A stretch of 64,000 nt of DNA, taken from Halorussus rarus (GTDB lineage Archaea; Halobacteriota; Halobacteria; Halobacteriales; Haladaptataceae). This document shows, piece by piece, positions 41,266 to 50,527 of the stretch. Location of the stretch: NCBI RefSeq assembly GCF_003369835.1, contig NZ_QPMJ01000001.1, forward strand, positions 744,001 through 808,000, given 5' to 3'. The notes under the pieces are model-generated. The model saw only the letters and a program-made list of their open reading frames with translations. It had not been told where the DNA came from and ran no database searches. Both the position numbers and the translations under genes were made by a program. How positions within the stretch are numbered: the first letter of the stretch is position 1; each line of letters starts with the position of its first letter.

Positions 41266-42050
41266 CTACCGCGGGTCGGGTCCGGGCGGAGGCCAGCGCG
41301 GCGTGGCGGTCGTTCACCCGGCGGCGGACCGCGGTGTTCTTCACGTTCTTCTTCCCGGTCATCCTCATCCTCATCTTTGCGGTGCTGGTCCAGACCAACC
41401 CGGGCGGCGGCGGCCTATTCGCCCAGCCGCCGGGCTACTACCTGCCTGGCTACCTCGCGGTCGTGGTGCTGTTCACGCCGCTCTCGCGGGTCGGCTCGGA
41501 GGTCGCGCGCCACCGCGAGGGCAACCGGTTCGAGAAGCTGGCGACCACGCCGCTGGGCCGGGCCGAGTGGCTGCTGGCCCACACGCTGGTCAACGTCGCC
41601 ATCATCGGCATCGCGGGGCTGCTCATCCTCGGGCTGATGGCGCTGGTGACCGGCACCGCGAGCCTGGCGCTCGGCCCGGCGAACCTCGCGCTCGTCGCGG
41701 TGCTCGTCGCGTTCGCGGTCGCGCTGTTCTGCGGTCTCGGCGCGGTGCTCGGCGGCCTGGCCGACTCTCAGGACGGCGTCATCGCCGCGAGCAACACCAT
41801 CGCGCTCCCGCTGCTGTTCCTCTCGGACACGTTCGTCTCGCCGGGGCTGCTGCCGGGGTGGTTCCGGCCCGCGATGAACCTCTCGCCGCTGACCTACTTC
41901 GCCCGGGGAGTCCGTGACCTGACATATCAGTCCGGCGTGGTGGGCGCCGATCCGCTGGTCGCAGGCTGGGGGGCGAACCTCGCGGTGCTGGCCGCGCTCA
42001 CTCTGGTGTTCTTCGCTGCCGGGGCGTACGCGATTCCCCGGACGGACTGA
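41262..42050 (+). CDS. ABC-2 type exporter permease
   Basis: 262 residues with six membrane helices. Family features: AVFFTFFFPVILILIFAVL, VARHREGNRFEKLATTPLG (coupling-like loop), LPLLFLSDTFVSPGLLPGW and LSPLTYFARGVRDL. It overlaps the ATPase gene by 4 nt. This is the NodJ/CcmB-like permease class; the exported compound is not evident. Confidence 0.9.
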   Translation: MTTAGRVRAEASAAWRSFTRRRTAVFFTFFFPVILILIFAVLVQTNPGGGGLFAQPPGYYLPGYLAVVVLFTPLSRVGSEVARHREGNRFEKLATTPLGRAEWLLAHTLVNVAIIGIAGLLILGLMALVTGTASLALGPANLALVAVLVAFAVALFCGLGAVLGGLADSQDGVIAASNTIALPLLFLSDTFVSPGLLPGWFRPAMNLSPLTYFARGVRDLTYQSGVVGADPLVAGWGANLAVLAALTLVFFAAGAYAIPRTD

Positions 42051-42105
42051 GGAAATCGGACGCCGCCGTGTCGTCCTTTCGCGCTCGACCGATTTTTCAC
42101 CGCTG

Positions 42106-42265
42106 GCGCGCGCTGGCGGACCCTCGTGGTCCGCCAGTGCGTGCGAGGGATGACTGAGCGATCGGAGGGAGCGAAGGAAGAGGCTGGGGAGGGACGAGGC
42201 TCGCGGTCGCGGTGCGGGGCGGTGCGGGACAGAGGTGACGGCAGTAGCTAGCTCCACCGAATCAG
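42106..42265. repeat. Left copy of an inverted repeat flanking the DUF420 gene
   Basis: About 150 bp that reappears, inverted and diverged, at 43025-43215. The best-conserved cores are GGTGACGGCAGTAGCTAGCT (42234-42253, reverse complement at 43046-43065, perfect) and GCGGTGCGGGGCGGTGCGG (about 42208-42228, one gap or mismatch in the other copy). It also contains a perfect 10-bp hairpin, CTGGCGGACC-CTCGT-GGTCCGCCAG, at 42113-42137. No frame makes a plausible protein. Confidence 0.75.
42113..42137 (+). terminator. Perfect 10-bp hairpin after the ABC exporter operon
   Basis: Stem CTGGCGGACC / GGTCCGCCAG with loop CTCGT, 63 nt after the permease stop and within the left repeat copy. A TTTTT run (about 42093) precedes rather than follows it, so termination is only a possibility. 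Confidence 0.4.
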
Positions 42266-42295
42266 TCGTCTTCGGAATCGAATTGACCGCACTCT

Positions 42296-42916
42296 CTACC
42301 GTCGCAGCGAAAATACGAACGGCGCAACCGCGGCCATGTACTCGTCGACGCCGTAGACGTGGTTGAGCATCAGGTACGTCACGATGCCGAGCGCGAGGCT
42401 CAGACTCCACGCGCCGGCCGCCCAGCGGCCGACCTTCGCGTGAGCGGTGTCCCGGAGCTCCGCGGGCGTGTGGGTCAGTCCGAGCACGACGGCGTGGAGC
42501 ACCACGGGGACCGCGACCACCGACAGCACGATGTGGATCGCCAGCATCGCGAGGTAGGCGTAGTAGACCGGCCCGGTCACGGCGATGGACTTCTCGCCGC
42601 CCCCGCCGACCTTCACGAGGTAGAGCACCAGGAAGGCAAGGATGAGGGTGAACGCGGTCAGCATCGCGGCGCGGTGCTTGCGGACCTCGCCCTTGCGGAT
42701 CCAGCGCCACCCGAGCAGCAGCGATGTGAGCGCGACGGTGTTCACGACCGCGATGGCGTGGCTCAGCAGGTCCACGGTCGGGCGTTCGAGCTCCGGGTAG
42801 ATGGGGAGGAGGCCGGCGAACGTCCCGAGCACGAGCACGTAGCCGAGTATCGAGAGGACCGCAGTCGCGGCGCGCGGGTTGTCCTTCACCCGGCGCTTTG
42901 CGGTTGTGGTCGCCAT
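42296..42916 (-). CDS. DUF420 / CtaM-like membrane protein
   Basis: 206 residues, six helices, with His residues in LLSHAIAVVN, RKHRAAM, IHIVLSVVAV and LNHVYGV. Matches the DUF420 family; members such as bacterial CtaM are needed to mature aa3-type oxidases. Located beside the ctaB fusion and ABC exporter, so an oxidase assembly role is well supported by context. It lies between two inverted repeats and is on the opposite strand to the exporter. Confidence 0.88.
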   Translation of the reverse strand: MATTTAKRRVKDNPRAATAVLSILGYVLVLGTFAGLLPIYPELERPTVDLLSHAIAVVNTVALTSLLLGWRWIRKGEVRKHRAAMLTAFTLILAFLVLYLVKVGGGGEKSIAVTGPVYYAYLAMLAIHIVLSVVAVPVVLHAVVLGLTHTPAELRDTAHAKVGRWAAGAWSLSLALGIVTYLMLNHVYGVDEYMAAVAPFVFSLRR

Positions 42917-43347
42917 GTCCGGTCGTTGGGACTATCGACTCAAGTGTATTGCTGTCCGTCCTCGAACGATTTTGGAAGTTCGAGTTGCCACGTGCAGATC
43001 ATTTTCCGACACCACTCGACGGTGAGCGGACGGACGACACCACGAAGCTAGCTACTGCCGTCACCGATGAGTTTCCGCACCGCCCCGCACCGCGACGGCC
43101 TCACCCCTCCCCAGCCGCCTGCGCTTCTCGGCCTCCACTCCGTTCCGGCCTGCGATGCTCGTCCCTCGCACACGTCGGCGCGGCCACGAGGCCCGCGCCA
43201 GTGCGCGCCGGTGTCGGAAGAAGCGATAGCTCACCCGCGGTACAACGCGTCGCCGTCCCCGTTCTACAACTACGGTTTCACGAACCCAAACGAACTTTCA
43301 GCAGGGTTTCCGTAACTGTCAAAGCCGAACGTGTTGAAAACACGGGT
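42917..43347. other. 431-bp intergenic region with the right repeat copy and a promoter
   Basis: Between the divergent DUF420 gene and the methylmalonyl-CoA mutase subunit gene. It contains the inverted-repeat copy (43025-43215) and an AT-richer leader (43271-43347). No convincing gene; frames crossing it read as low-complexity Pro/Arg/Ser. Confidence 0.6.
43025..43215. repeat. Right copy of the inverted repeat flanking the DUF420 gene
   Basis: Reverse complement of the left copy at 42106-42265, with perfect identity over 43046-43065 and recognisable similarity across about 150 bp (for example CGCCCCGCACCGCGACGG and CCCCTCCCCAGCC at 43080-43115). The two copies face each other around a 760-bp unit holding one gene. 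Confidence 0.75.
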
Positions 43348-43764
43348 ATGAGCGCAGACCAGGAACAGCAGTCGATTCGCTGCCTCGTCGCCAAGGTCGG
43401 ACTGGACGGCCACGACCGGGGCGCCCACGTCATCGCCCGCGCGTTCCGGGACGCAGGGTTCGAGGTCATTTACTCGGGCCTCCACAACGCCCCCGACGAG
43501 ATCGTGCAGGCGGCCGTCCAGGAGGACGTCAACGTCCTCGGAATCTCCATCCTCTCCGGAGCGCACAACACGCTCGTCCCCAAGATCATCGACGGCCTCA
43601 AAGAGTACGACGCCTTCGAGGACACCCTCATCCTGGTCGGCGGGGTCGTCCCGGACGACGACAAGGCCGAACTCAAGGAGATGGGCGTCGCCGAGGTGTT
43701 CGGCCCCGGCACCCCGATGGAGGAGACCATCGAGTTCGTCCGGGAGAACGCCCCCGAGCGATGA
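43348..43764 (+). CDS. mcmA2: Methylmalonyl-CoA mutase, B12-binding (C-terminal/alpha) subunit
   Basis: 138 residues. Cobalamin-binding motif D-x-H-x-x-G is in GLDGHDRGAHVIARAFRDAGFEV; S and GG boxes follow (LGISILSGAHNT, LILVGGVVPDDD). Stand-alone 138-residue subunits form split methylmalonyl-CoA mutase with a large catalytic subunit, which is not in this window. The stop overlaps the MeaB start by 4 nt. Converts succinyl-CoA and methylmalonyl-CoA in propionate metabolism or the methylaspartate cycle. Confidence 0.93.
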   Translation: MSADQEQQSIRCLVAKVGLDGHDRGAHVIARAFRDAGFEVIYSGLHNAPDEIVQAAVQEDVNVLGISILSGAHNTLVPKIIDGLKEYDAFEDTLILVGGVVPDDDKAELKEMGVAEVFGPGTPMEETIEFVRENAPER

Positions 43765-44828
43765 GTGCCGAGCACGAGCACGCCGACCTCGTCGCGGACC
43801 TGCTGGAAGGCAAGCACCGGGCGCTGGCGCGGGTCATCACCAAGATAGAGAACCGGGCGCCGGGCTACCGCGACTTGGTCTCCCAGCTCCACGACCACAC
43901 CGGCGACGCCGAGGTCATCGGCATCACCGGCAGCCCCGGCGCCGGCAAGTCGACGCTCGTGGACAAGATGGCCGACTACTACCGCGACCGGGGCGAGACC
44001 GTCGGCGTCATCGCGGTCGACCCCTCCTCGCCGTTCACGGGCGGCGCGGTGCTGGGCGACCGCATCCGGATGGCGAGCAACGTCGGCGACATGGACGTGT
44101 TCTTCCGGTCGATGAGCGCGAGGGGGAGCCTCGGCGGGCTCTCGACCGCGACCACCGACGCGGTGAAGGCGCTCGACGCGTTCGGCAAGGACAAGGTAAT
44201 CATCGAGACGGTCGGCGCCGGCCAGAACGAGATCGACATCGTGAAGTCGGCCGACACGGTCGCGGTGCTGGTCCCGCCGGGGAGCGGCGACGACGTCCAG
44301 ATGCTCAAGGCCGGCATCCTCGAGATCGGCGACGTGTTCGTCGTCAACAAGGCCGACCTCGACGGCGCGGACCGCACCGTCCAGGAGCTCCGGGAGATGG
44401 TCCACATGCAGAACGACCACACCGCGGGGCTCGCGACCGGTCACCACGGCGCGGGAGGACTTCCGGCGGACGAGAGCGGTGACGACGACACTACTGGCGA
44501 CGAGGCAGCCGACGGCTGGGAGCCCCAGATCGTCGAGACCGTCGCAGAGAGCGGCGAGGGCGTCGAGCGACTGGTCGAGACGCTGGCCGACCACCGCGCC
44601 CACCTCGAATCGTCGGGCATGCTCGCCGAGAAGGAGCGGATGCGCTACGCCGAGGAGATCCGGAACCTGCTCCGCGAGGACGTCGGCGACATGCTGGAAG
44701 GCGAGATCGAGCGCCACGGCGGGATGGACGACCTGGTCGAGCGCGTTCGGAAGCGCGAGACCGACCCCTACTCTGTGGCCGACGAGGTCATCGCTCCCAT
44801 CGAGGACTGCCTCGACGAACCGGAGTGA
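43761..44828 (+). CDS. meaB: Methylmalonyl-CoA mutase-associated GTPase MeaB
   Basis: 355 residues. P-loop GITGSPGAGKSTLVDK (about 56-71), base-switch DPSSPFTGGAVLGDRIRM, and NKADLDGAD (N/TKxD). The family gates cobalamin loading and protects the mutase. A low-complexity insertion (GLATGHHGAGGLPADESGDDDTTGDEA) lies before the C-terminal WEPQIVETVAESGEGVE segment. Overlaps the B12-binding subunit gene; the pair is functionally linked. Confidence 0.94.
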   Translation: MSAEHEHADLVADLLEGKHRALARVITKIENRAPGYRDLVSQLHDHTGDAEVIGITGSPGAGKSTLVDKMADYYRDRGETVGVIAVDPSSPFTGGAVLGDRIRMASNVGDMDVFFRSMSARGSLGGLSTATTDAVKALDAFGKDKVIIETVGAGQNEIDIVKSADTVAVLVPPGSGDDVQMLKAGILEIGDVFVVNKADLDGADRTVQELREMVHMQNDHTAGLATGHHGAGGLPADESGDDDTTGDEAADGWEPQIVETVAESGEGVERLVETLADHRAHLESSGMLAEKERMRYAEEIRNLLREDVGDMLEGEIERHGGMDDLVERVRKRETDPYSVADEVIAPIEDCLDEPE

Positions 44829-44947
44829 CCCGGCCAGCGACCGCTCGCGGGACGACTCCCTTTTTCGAGAACCGTCGCGACTCCGCCTGCTGACGCGCCG
44901 CTACGTGTGATACGGAACTGCGGAAAACGAAAACTCGAAACTGACGT

Positions 44948-45766
44948 CTAGATCTCGCTCTCGAAGTCGTCGAGCGAGTAGGTCGGCTCGGCGCCGCGGC
45001 GGTCGAGCGTCTCGTTGGCCAGCAGCCAGTAGACGACCGACAGCGCCTTGCGGCCCTTGTTGTTCGTGGGGACCACGAGGTCGACGTTGCTGGTGTTGTT
45101 GTTGGAGTCGCACATCGCGATGACCGGGATGCCCACCGTGATGGCCTCGGTGACGGCCTGCGCGTCGCCGATGGGGTCGGTCACGACCACGACGTCGGGC
45201 TCGATGTAGCCGTCGTACTTGGGGTTGGTGAGCGTCCCGGGGATGAACCGGCCGGTCCGGGCGCGCGCGCCGACCGCCTCCGCGAACTTCTCGGCGGGGA
45301 AGCGACCGTACTGGCGCGAACTGGTCACCAGGATCTGCTCGGGGTTGTAGTTGGCCAGGAAGTCCGCGGCGGTCCGGATGCGCTGGTCGGTCTTCGAGAC
45401 GTCGAGGACGTACAGCCCGTCGGTCCGGACGCGGTGGATGAACCGCTCCATGTCCTGGGTCTTCTGCTGGGTCCCGATGTGGACGCCCGCGCCGAGGTAG
45501 TCCTCGACGGGGATGAGGAGGTCGGCCTCCTCCTGGTTCTCCATGACGTCCTCGTCGAGGGCCGGGCCCGCGTCGGCCTCCTCCTCGGTCTCGGCCTCGG
45601 CCGGCTCGTCGGTCGTCTGTTCGTCGTCGGCCTCCGCCGCCACGTCCTCGTCGGGCTCCTCGGCCGGCTCCGCACCGCCCGCGCCCTCGGGCTCGGGGTC
45701 GATCTCCGATTCCGCGGCGTCGAGGCCTTCCTCGTCTTCTACCTGTTCGGGGTCGTTCTCGCTCAT
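44948..45766 (-). CDS. rps2: Ribosomal protein uS2 (S2)
   Basis: 272 residues. Archaeal S2 core from about residue 80 ([28 protein letters not shown]...). The first 80 residues form an extra, highly acidic E/D/A tail typical of some haloarchaea. Last gene of the cluster. Start at 45766 overlaps the enolase stop by 4 nt. Confidence 0.95.
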   Translation of the reverse strand: MSENDPEQVEDEEGLDAAESEIDPEPEGAGGAEPAEEPDEDVAAEADDEQTTDEPAEAETEEEADAGPALDEDVMENQEEADLLIPVEDYLGAGVHIGTQQKTQDMERFIHRVRTDGLYVLDVSKTDQRIRTAADFLANYNPEQILVTSSRQYGRFPAEKFAEAVGARARTGRFIPGTLTNPKYDGYIEPDVVVVTDPIGDAQAVTEAITVGIPVIAMCDSNNNTSNVDLVVPTNNKGRKALSVVYWLLANETLDRRGAEPTYSLDDFESEI

Positions 45767-46974
45767 AGTCGTGATACGTTTTGCTCGATTCGGATGAGTT
45801 CGTTCAGCTTGGCGGTTCGCTCGCCGCCGACCGCGCCCGTCTTGATGAACGGGGCGCCGGTCGCCACGGCGAGGTGTGCGATGGTCGTGTCCTCGGTCTC
45901 CCCGCTCCGGTGGGAGATGACCGGCTCGTAGCCGTTCTCGACGGCGAGCTCGACGGCGTCGACCGCGTCCGACAGCGTGCCGATCTGGTTGGGCTTGACG
46001 AGGATGGAGTTGCCGGCTCCCTGCTGGATGCCGGTCTCCAGTCGCTCGACGTTGGTGACGAACAGGTCGTCGCCGCAGATCAGCGTCCGGTCGCCGACCC
46101 GCTTGGTCAGCTCCGCGAAGCCCTCGTAGTCGTTCTCGTCGAGGGGGTCCTCGACGTACGCGAGGTCGTACTCGTCGACGAGGTCGGCGACGTACGCGAT
46201 CTGCTCGTCGGTCGACCGGGTCGTCTCGCGGTAGACGTACTCCTCGTCGTCTTCGTCGTACATCTCCGAGGCGGCCACGTCGAGCCCGAACTTCACGTCG
46301 AAGCCGAACTCGTCGGCCACGGTCTCGGTCGCCTCGTCGACGATCTCGAACGCCTCCTCGTCGTCGATGGAGGGCGCCCACGCGCCCTCGTCGCCCTTGC
46401 CGGCCGCGACGCCCCGCTCGTCGAGCAGGTCGTGGACCGCCTGGTGGACCGCGGCGTTGGCGAACACCGCGTCCTGGACGCTCGGCGCGCCGAGGGGGAC
46501 GGCGAGGAACTCCTGGATCGCTGTCGCGTCCGCGGCGTGCTCGCCGCCGCCGACCACGTTGCCCAGCGGCGTGGGGAACTCCTCGCCCCGGAAGGCGCCG
46601 CCGAGGTGCTGGTACAGCGGCGCGCCGAGCACGTCCGCTGCGGCCTTCGCGGCGGCCATGCTGACGGCGACCGCGCTGTTCGCGCCGATCTCCGAGAAGT
46701 CGTCGGTACCGTCGGCGGCCCGGAGGGTGCGGTCGACGTCGCGCTGGTCGCCGACGAAGACCTTGCCTTCGAGCCGGGGGACGGCATGTTCGCGCGCCGA
46801 CGCGATGGCCTCGCTCGGGTCGAGTTCGATGGCCTCGTACTCACCGGTTGAGGCGCCGCTCGGCGCCGCCGCCCGGCCGAAGCCGCCGCTTTCGGTGAGG
46901 ACGTCGGCCTCGACCGTCCGGTTGCCCCGGGAGTCGAGGATCTGGCGGAGCCGCACGTCGCTGACGAGCGTCAT
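45763..46974 (-). CDS. eno: Enolase
   Basis: 403 residues, starting [25 protein letters not shown]. The ASTG loop (GASTGEYEA), catalytic regions [42 protein letters not shown] and SHRSGETED are all present. Converts 2-phosphoglycerate to phosphoenolpyruvate. Sits in its usual archaeal place in the ribosomal/polymerase cluster between rpoK and rps2. Confidence 0.97.
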   Translation of the reverse strand: MTLVSDVRLRQILDSRGNRTVEADVLTESGGFGRAAAPSGASTGEYEAIELDPSEAIASAREHAVPRLEGKVFVGDQRDVDRTLRAADGTDDFSEIGANSAVAVSMAAAKAAADVLGAPLYQHLGGAFRGEEFPTPLGNVVGGGEHAADATAIQEFLAVPLGAPSVQDAVFANAAVHQAVHDLLDERGVAAGKGDEGAWAPSIDDEEAFEIVDEATETVADEFGFDVKFGLDVAASEMYDEDDEEYVYRETTRSTDEQIAYVADLVDEYDLAYVEDPLDENDYEGFAELTKRVGDRTLICGDDLFVTNVERLETGIQQGAGNSILVKPNQIGTLSDAVDAVELAVENGYEPVISHRSGETEDTTIAHLAVATGAPFIKTGAVGGERTAKLNELIRIEQNVSRL

Positions 46975-47150
46975 CGCTCACCCCGGCGCACCGTGAACGG
47001 CAGGACGCCGGCGTCGTACTCGTCGGCCGCGATGAGGATGGGCTCGGTCTGGTCGGTGTCGGTCAGCACGGGCGCGCCGTACGACACCTGCAGGGCGCGA
47101 GCCCCGATGATGCGAGCCTTCTCGTAGCGGGAGTAGCGTTGCTGAGCCAT
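46971..47150 (-). CDS. rpoK: DNA-directed RNA polymerase subunit K (Rpo6)
   Basis: 59 residues from ATG at 47150 ([22 protein letters not shown]). The conserved [24 protein letters not shown] matches archaeal Rpo6/omega equivalent. The start overlaps the rpoN stop (TAATG) and the stop overlaps the enolase start (ATGA). Confidence 0.95.
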   Translation of the reverse strand: MAQQRYSRYEKARIIGARALQVSYGAPVLTDTDQTEPILIAADEYDAGVLPFTVRRGER

Positions 47151-47350
47151 TACTGGTAGGGAGCGACGATGTCGACGAGGTCCTTGTGCGACACGAGCAT
47201 CCGGCGGCAGCACTGTCGCTCGACGCCGAGTTCGTCGAGGACCTTCTCGGGGTCCTCGTCGCCCTCCTTCGTCGCCGACCGTGCCTTGAACTCCTCCCAG
47301 TACTCCCCGACGACCTTGCCGCACGTGAAACAGCGGACGGGTACCATCAT
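47150..47350 (-). CDS. rpoN: DNA-directed RNA polymerase subunit N (Rpo10)
   Basis: 66 residues. Zinc ligands at both ends: CFTCG near residue 7 and CCRRM near residue 47. The family start is [13 protein letters not shown]; the ATG at 47347 may be the true start, giving 65 residues. Confidence 0.95.
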   Translation of the reverse strand: MMVPVRCFTCGKVVGEYWEEFKARSATKEGDEDPEKVLDELGVERQCCRRMLVSHKDLVDIVAPYQ

Positions 47351-47395
47351 GTTATCGGGCCTCCGTTCGGAACCGCGGGTTTCCTGTCATGGTGA

Positions 47396-47794
47396 TCACC
47401 GGTAGGACTTCTGGTAGCGGGCGCGAGCGCCGGGACCGCCCCACTTCTTGGGCTCGGAGCGACGCGAGTCGTTGACCAGCAGCGACCGGTCGAACTCGAT
47501 GAACGCGTCCCGGAGCTCGGCGTCGTTGGTGTACTGGACGAGCCCGCGCGCGATGGCGGTGCGGACCGCGTCGGCCTGGCCGCTGATGCCGCCGCCCTGG
47601 ACGTCGACTTCGACGTCGACGTTGTCGCGCTCGTCCTCGCCGGCGACGCGGAACGGCTCGAGCATCTTGAGCCGGGCCGTCTCCGGTTCGACCAGCTCGA
47701 CGGGCTGGGAGTTGATGCGCACGCGGCCCTCGCCCTCGATGACGGTGGCGCGGGCGATGGCCGTCTTCTTCTTGCCGCTCGTGTTGGTTACCAT
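47396..47794 (-). CDS. rps9: Ribosomal protein uS9 (S9)
   Basis: 132 residues ending in the conserved [22 protein letters not shown] tail, whose final basic residues reach the ribosomal P site. N-terminal [19 protein letters not shown] is typical. Start overlaps the rpl13 end. Confidence 0.96.
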   Translation of the reverse strand: MVTNTSGKKKTAIARATVIEGEGRVRINSQPVELVEPETARLKMLEPFRVAGEDERDNVDVEVDVQGGGISGQADAVRTAIARGLVQYTNDAELRDAFIEFDRSLLVNDSRRSEPKKWGGPGARARYQKSYR

Positions 47795-48225
47795 GTGACG
47801 TTAGCACCCAGGTTCTCGCTGACTTCGCCCAGCTGGACGAAGCGGATGTTCGACAGCCGGTCCAGCGACGTGCCCTCGAGGACCTCGCCGTCCTCGTCGA
47901 AGGGGTTGCCGACGTAGACGCGGACGTTCTCGAACGCCTCGCGGCCGCGGTCCTTCTTGTACGGGACCATGCCGCGGATGGAACGCTTGAAGATCATGTC
48001 GGGGCGCTTGGGGTAGTACGGACCGCTGTCCGACCCCAGCTCGGCGCGCTTCTCGTAGGTGGACATGACGTCCTCCTCGCTGCCGGTGATGACCGCGTCC
48101 TCGGCGTTGATGACCGCCACGCGCTCGCCGTCGAGCGCGCGCTGTGCGACCTTGCTGGCCACGCGACCGAGGATGCAGTCGCGGGCGTCGACGACGACGT
48201 CTGCGTCGAATTCTGCGAGACTCAT
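47788..48225 (-). CDS. rpl13: Ribosomal protein uL13 (L13)
   Basis: 145 residues with the archaeal signature [19 protein letters not shown] and [30 protein letters not shown]. In operon order between L18e and S9. Confidence 0.96.
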   Translation of the reverse strand: MSLAEFDADVVVDARDCILGRVASKVAQRALDGERVAVINAEDAVITGSEEDVMSTYEKRAELGSDSGPYYPKRPDMIFKRSIRGMVPYKKDRGREAFENVRVYVGNPFDEDGEVLEGTSLDRLSNIRFVQLGEVSENLGANVTW

Positions 48226-48575
48226 CGGATCACCCGCACGTCGGAGCCGTCTGGATTCTGTTCGATAGCCTGTTCGAGTTCGAGCGCCTCACCGTCGGCC
48301 TGCTGGATCTTGGTCTCCGCGCTGGACGAGAAGTCCACGGCGGCGACCGTGACGTTCTTCTGCAGGACGCCGCTTCCGAGAACCTTGCCGGGCACGATGA
48401 CGGTCTCGTCCTCCTCGGCGTACCGCTCGATGCGGCCGAGGTTGACTTCCGCGTGGGTGCTCCGGGGCTTCTCGAGGCGGTCCGCGACAGTGCTCCACAC
48501 GTCGGCGTCCGAATCGCGGGACACCGACTTGAGGTCGGCGATGAGACTGGTAAGCCTCGGATTCGTCTTGCTCAT
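48222..48575 (-). CDS. rpl18e: Ribosomal protein eL18 (L18e)
   Basis: 117 residues. N-terminal [17 protein letters not shown] and [25 protein letters not shown] match L18e. Stop overlaps the rpl13 start (ATGA). A tRNA-Leu gene lies 33 nt upstream in the same direction, so they probably share a transcript. Confidence 0.95.
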   Translation of the reverse strand: MSKTNPRLTSLIADLKSVSRDSDADVWSTVADRLEKPRSTHAEVNLGRIERYAEEDETVIVPGKVLGSGVLQKNVTVAAVDFSSSAETKIQQADGEALELEQAIEQNPDGSDVRVIR

Positions 48576-48608
48576 ACTACTTCCTCCTGATGGAATCGAA
48601 AACTGGAG

Positions 48609-48693
48609 TGCAGGGAGCAGGATTTGAACCTGCGGACTCCTACGAGACAGCGCCCTGAACGCTGCGCCGTTGGCCTGACTTGGCTATCCCTGC
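48609..48693 (-). tRNA. tRNA-Leu (anticodon CAG)
   Basis: 85-nt class II tRNA on the minus strand. Acceptor GCAGGGA pairs with TCCCTGC, T-arm contains GGTTCAAATCC, the anticodon loop is TTCAGGG (CAG) with a CAGCG/CGCTG stem, and there is a long variable arm (GTCTCGTAGGAGTCC). No intron is seen. Its position just upstream of rpl18e is a usual archaeal arrangement. Confidence 0.95.
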
Positions 48694-48863
48694 ACGTCTG
48701 AGAACACACGTGCAGCCCGTCGCGGGCATCAGTGTGTAGTGGGTGGCCCTTCAAACCAGTTTCGGTCTGACTCGACCCTGGACGCCCCGTCGTCGCCGCG
48801 GAGTCCTGCGACTTTCCGGAAGCGTCGAACGCCGAAACGCGGTCTGAAGTGCCCTGCATGGTT

Positions 48864-49610
48864 CTATAGCTGTACTGCTTCTTCGAGCTCGGCCGCGCGG
48901 TCGCCGATGGAGGCGGCGGCCTCGGTCACGAGCTCGTCGATGGTCAGCGACCCGTCGGTCTCGACGTGGAACACGAAGGCGTTGTCGACGTCGTGGACCT
49001 CGACCTCCTTGCCGGGGTACCGCTCGGTGAGGTCGTGGTCGAACTCGGAGGTGGGGACGAGCTCCCCGTCCTCCTCGATGACGCCGCGGAGGATGTTGGT
49101 CTCCTCCTCGTCGTACTCGTCGCGGTCGCCGACGACCTCCACGCGCTGGAGGTGCCGGTAGCCGACCGCCACGCCGCCCTGGTGCTTGGCGTGGTCCTTC
49201 CCGGTCGAGAGGACGGCGTCGGCCTCGAGTTCGAGCCGCTGGCCGTCTTTGAGGTCGATGATGGGGACGTTGCCGTCGGCCGGCTGGACCATCCCGTCGG
49301 AGCTCACGAGGTCGCCCGAGTAGGCGGTCCCCGGGCCCGACACGTCGAGGCTGAGGGTGACGGTGTCGCCCTCCTCGAACTCGCCCAGCGGCGTGCTGAG
49401 CGGGACTAGCCCGAGTCGCAGGCCGATCTGCTCGTCGAACATCACCGACGAGTTCTCCACCATCCGCACCGTCTCGATGGAGAGGGTCGGCACGTCGGCG
49501 ACGATGGCCCGCCGGATGCCGTTGGCGAACGCCGGGGTCGCGCCGCGCACGAGGAACCGGGCCTCCCGGTCCCCGCGTTCGACGAACTCAACCTCGTAGT
49601 CTTCGGTCAT
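48864..49610 (-). CDS. rpoD: DNA-directed RNA polymerase subunit D (Rpo3)
   Basis: 248 residues, Rpo3/alpha equivalent. The N-terminal dimer region ([25 protein letters not shown]) and [18 protein letters not shown] are characteristic. It contains no cysteine at all, so the iron-sulfur cluster present in some archaeal Rpo3 proteins is absent. Confidence 0.96.
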   Translation of the reverse strand: MTEDYEVEFVERGDREARFLVRGATPAFANGIRRAIVADVPTLSIETVRMVENSSVMFDEQIGLRLGLVPLSTPLGEFEEGDTVTLSLDVSGPGTAYSGDLVSSDGMVQPADGNVPIIDLKDGQRLELEADAVLSTGKDHAKHQGGVAVGYRHLQRVEVVGDRDEYDEEETNILRGVIEEDGELVPTSEFDHDLTERYPGKEVEVHDVDNAFVFHVETDGSLTIDELVTEAAASIGDRAAELEEAVQL

Positions 49611-49613
49611 GGG

Positions 49614-50006
49614 TTAGAATCCGCTCTTGCCCTTGGGGGCGCGGGTGCCGTCGTGCGGGATGGGGGTCACGTCCTCGATGCGACCGATCTCGAGGCCGGC
49701 GCGGGCCAGCGCCCGGATGGTCGCCTGCGCGCCCGGGCCGGGGTTCTGCTGGAGGTTCCCGCCGGGTCCGCGCACCCGGACGTGGACGCCCTCGATGCCC
49801 GCGGCCTTGACCTCCTCGGCGACCGTCTCGGCCATCTGCATCGCGGCGTACGGCGAGGACTCGTCGCGGTTCTGCTTGACGACGGTCCCGCCGCTGCTCT
49901 TCGCGATGGTCTCGGCGCCGGTCAGGTCGGTGACCGTGATGATGGTGTTGTTGAACGATGCGTGCACGTGGGCGACGCCCCACTTGTCGTCCTGAGATTC
50001 GCTCAT
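49614..50006 (-). CDS. rps11: Ribosomal protein uS11 (S11)
   Basis: 130 residues. [20 protein letters not shown] and [48 protein letters not shown] are signature stretches. Stop is 3 nt before the rpoD start; start overlaps the rps4 stop. Confidence 0.97.
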   Translation of the reverse strand: MSESQDDKWGVAHVHASFNNTIITVTDLTGAETIAKSSGGTVVKQNRDESSPYAAMQMAETVAEEVKAAGIEGVHVRVRGPGGNLQQNPGPGAQATIRALARAGLEIGRIEDVTPIPHDGTRAPKGKSGF

Positions 50007-50527
50007 TCGTTACCCTCCGCTCGCTCGGGGTGGAGTTCGTCCGCCAGCGGGCTGTTCTCGTCGAACTCGACGGTGCTCTCCTCGGCCACCTCGACCTTGT
50101 AGGAGGGCGCCTGGACGCGCTGGTCGTCGACGGTGACGTGGCCGTGGACGACGAACTGACGCGCCTGGTTGGGCGTGTTGCCCAGGCCCTTCCGGTAGGC
50201 GACCGTCTGGAGCCGGCGCTCCAGCACGTCGGTCACCTCGAGCAGCAGGACGTCGTCGAGCTCGTCGCCGTCGTCGAGGACGCCGATGCGCTGGAGGTGG
50301 GCGACGAACTCCTGGCCCTCCTCGGCCTCGGTGTCGCCCTGCGCGCGCTGGGCGAGCAGGTTCCGGGCCTCGCGGCGGTAGCCCCGAAGCTCGGACTGGG
50401 CCCGCCAGAGCTCCTCCTTGTTCTGGAGGCCGTAGCGGTCGACCAGGCTGCGCTCCTCGGAGATGCGCTCGCCCTGGTAGGGATGGTTGGGCGTCTCGTA
50501 GAACTTGGTGTTCTCGCCGAGCGCCAT
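50003..50527 (-). CDS. rps4: Ribosomal protein uS4 (S4)
   Basis: 174 residues with an S4 RNA-binding domain ([42 protein letters not shown]). N-terminal [19 protein letters not shown] is typical. Stop overlaps the rps11 start and the start overlaps the rps13 stop by one base. Confidence 0.96.
   Translation of the reverse strand: MALGENTKFYETPNHPYQGERISEERSLVDRYGLQNKEELWRAQSELRGYRREARNLLAQRAQGDTEAEEGQEFVAHLQRIGVLDDGDELDDVLLLEVTDVLERRLQTVAYRKGLGNTPNQARQFVVHGHVTVDDQRVQAPSYKVEVAEESTVEFDENSPLADELHPERAEGNE

Noticed and set aside
41415-42710. Minus-strand frame crossing the ABC permease, the left inverted repeat and the DUF420 gene
   Set aside because: The part over the repeat is Pro/Ser/Arg-rich (SVELATAVTSVPHRP) and is explained by the repeat DNA; the real genes cover the rest.
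42106-43215. Insertion sequence or transposon at the inverted repeats
   Set aside because: There is no transposase or target-site duplication that I can see; the enclosed gene is an ordinary DUF420 gene, so I kept it as a repeat only.
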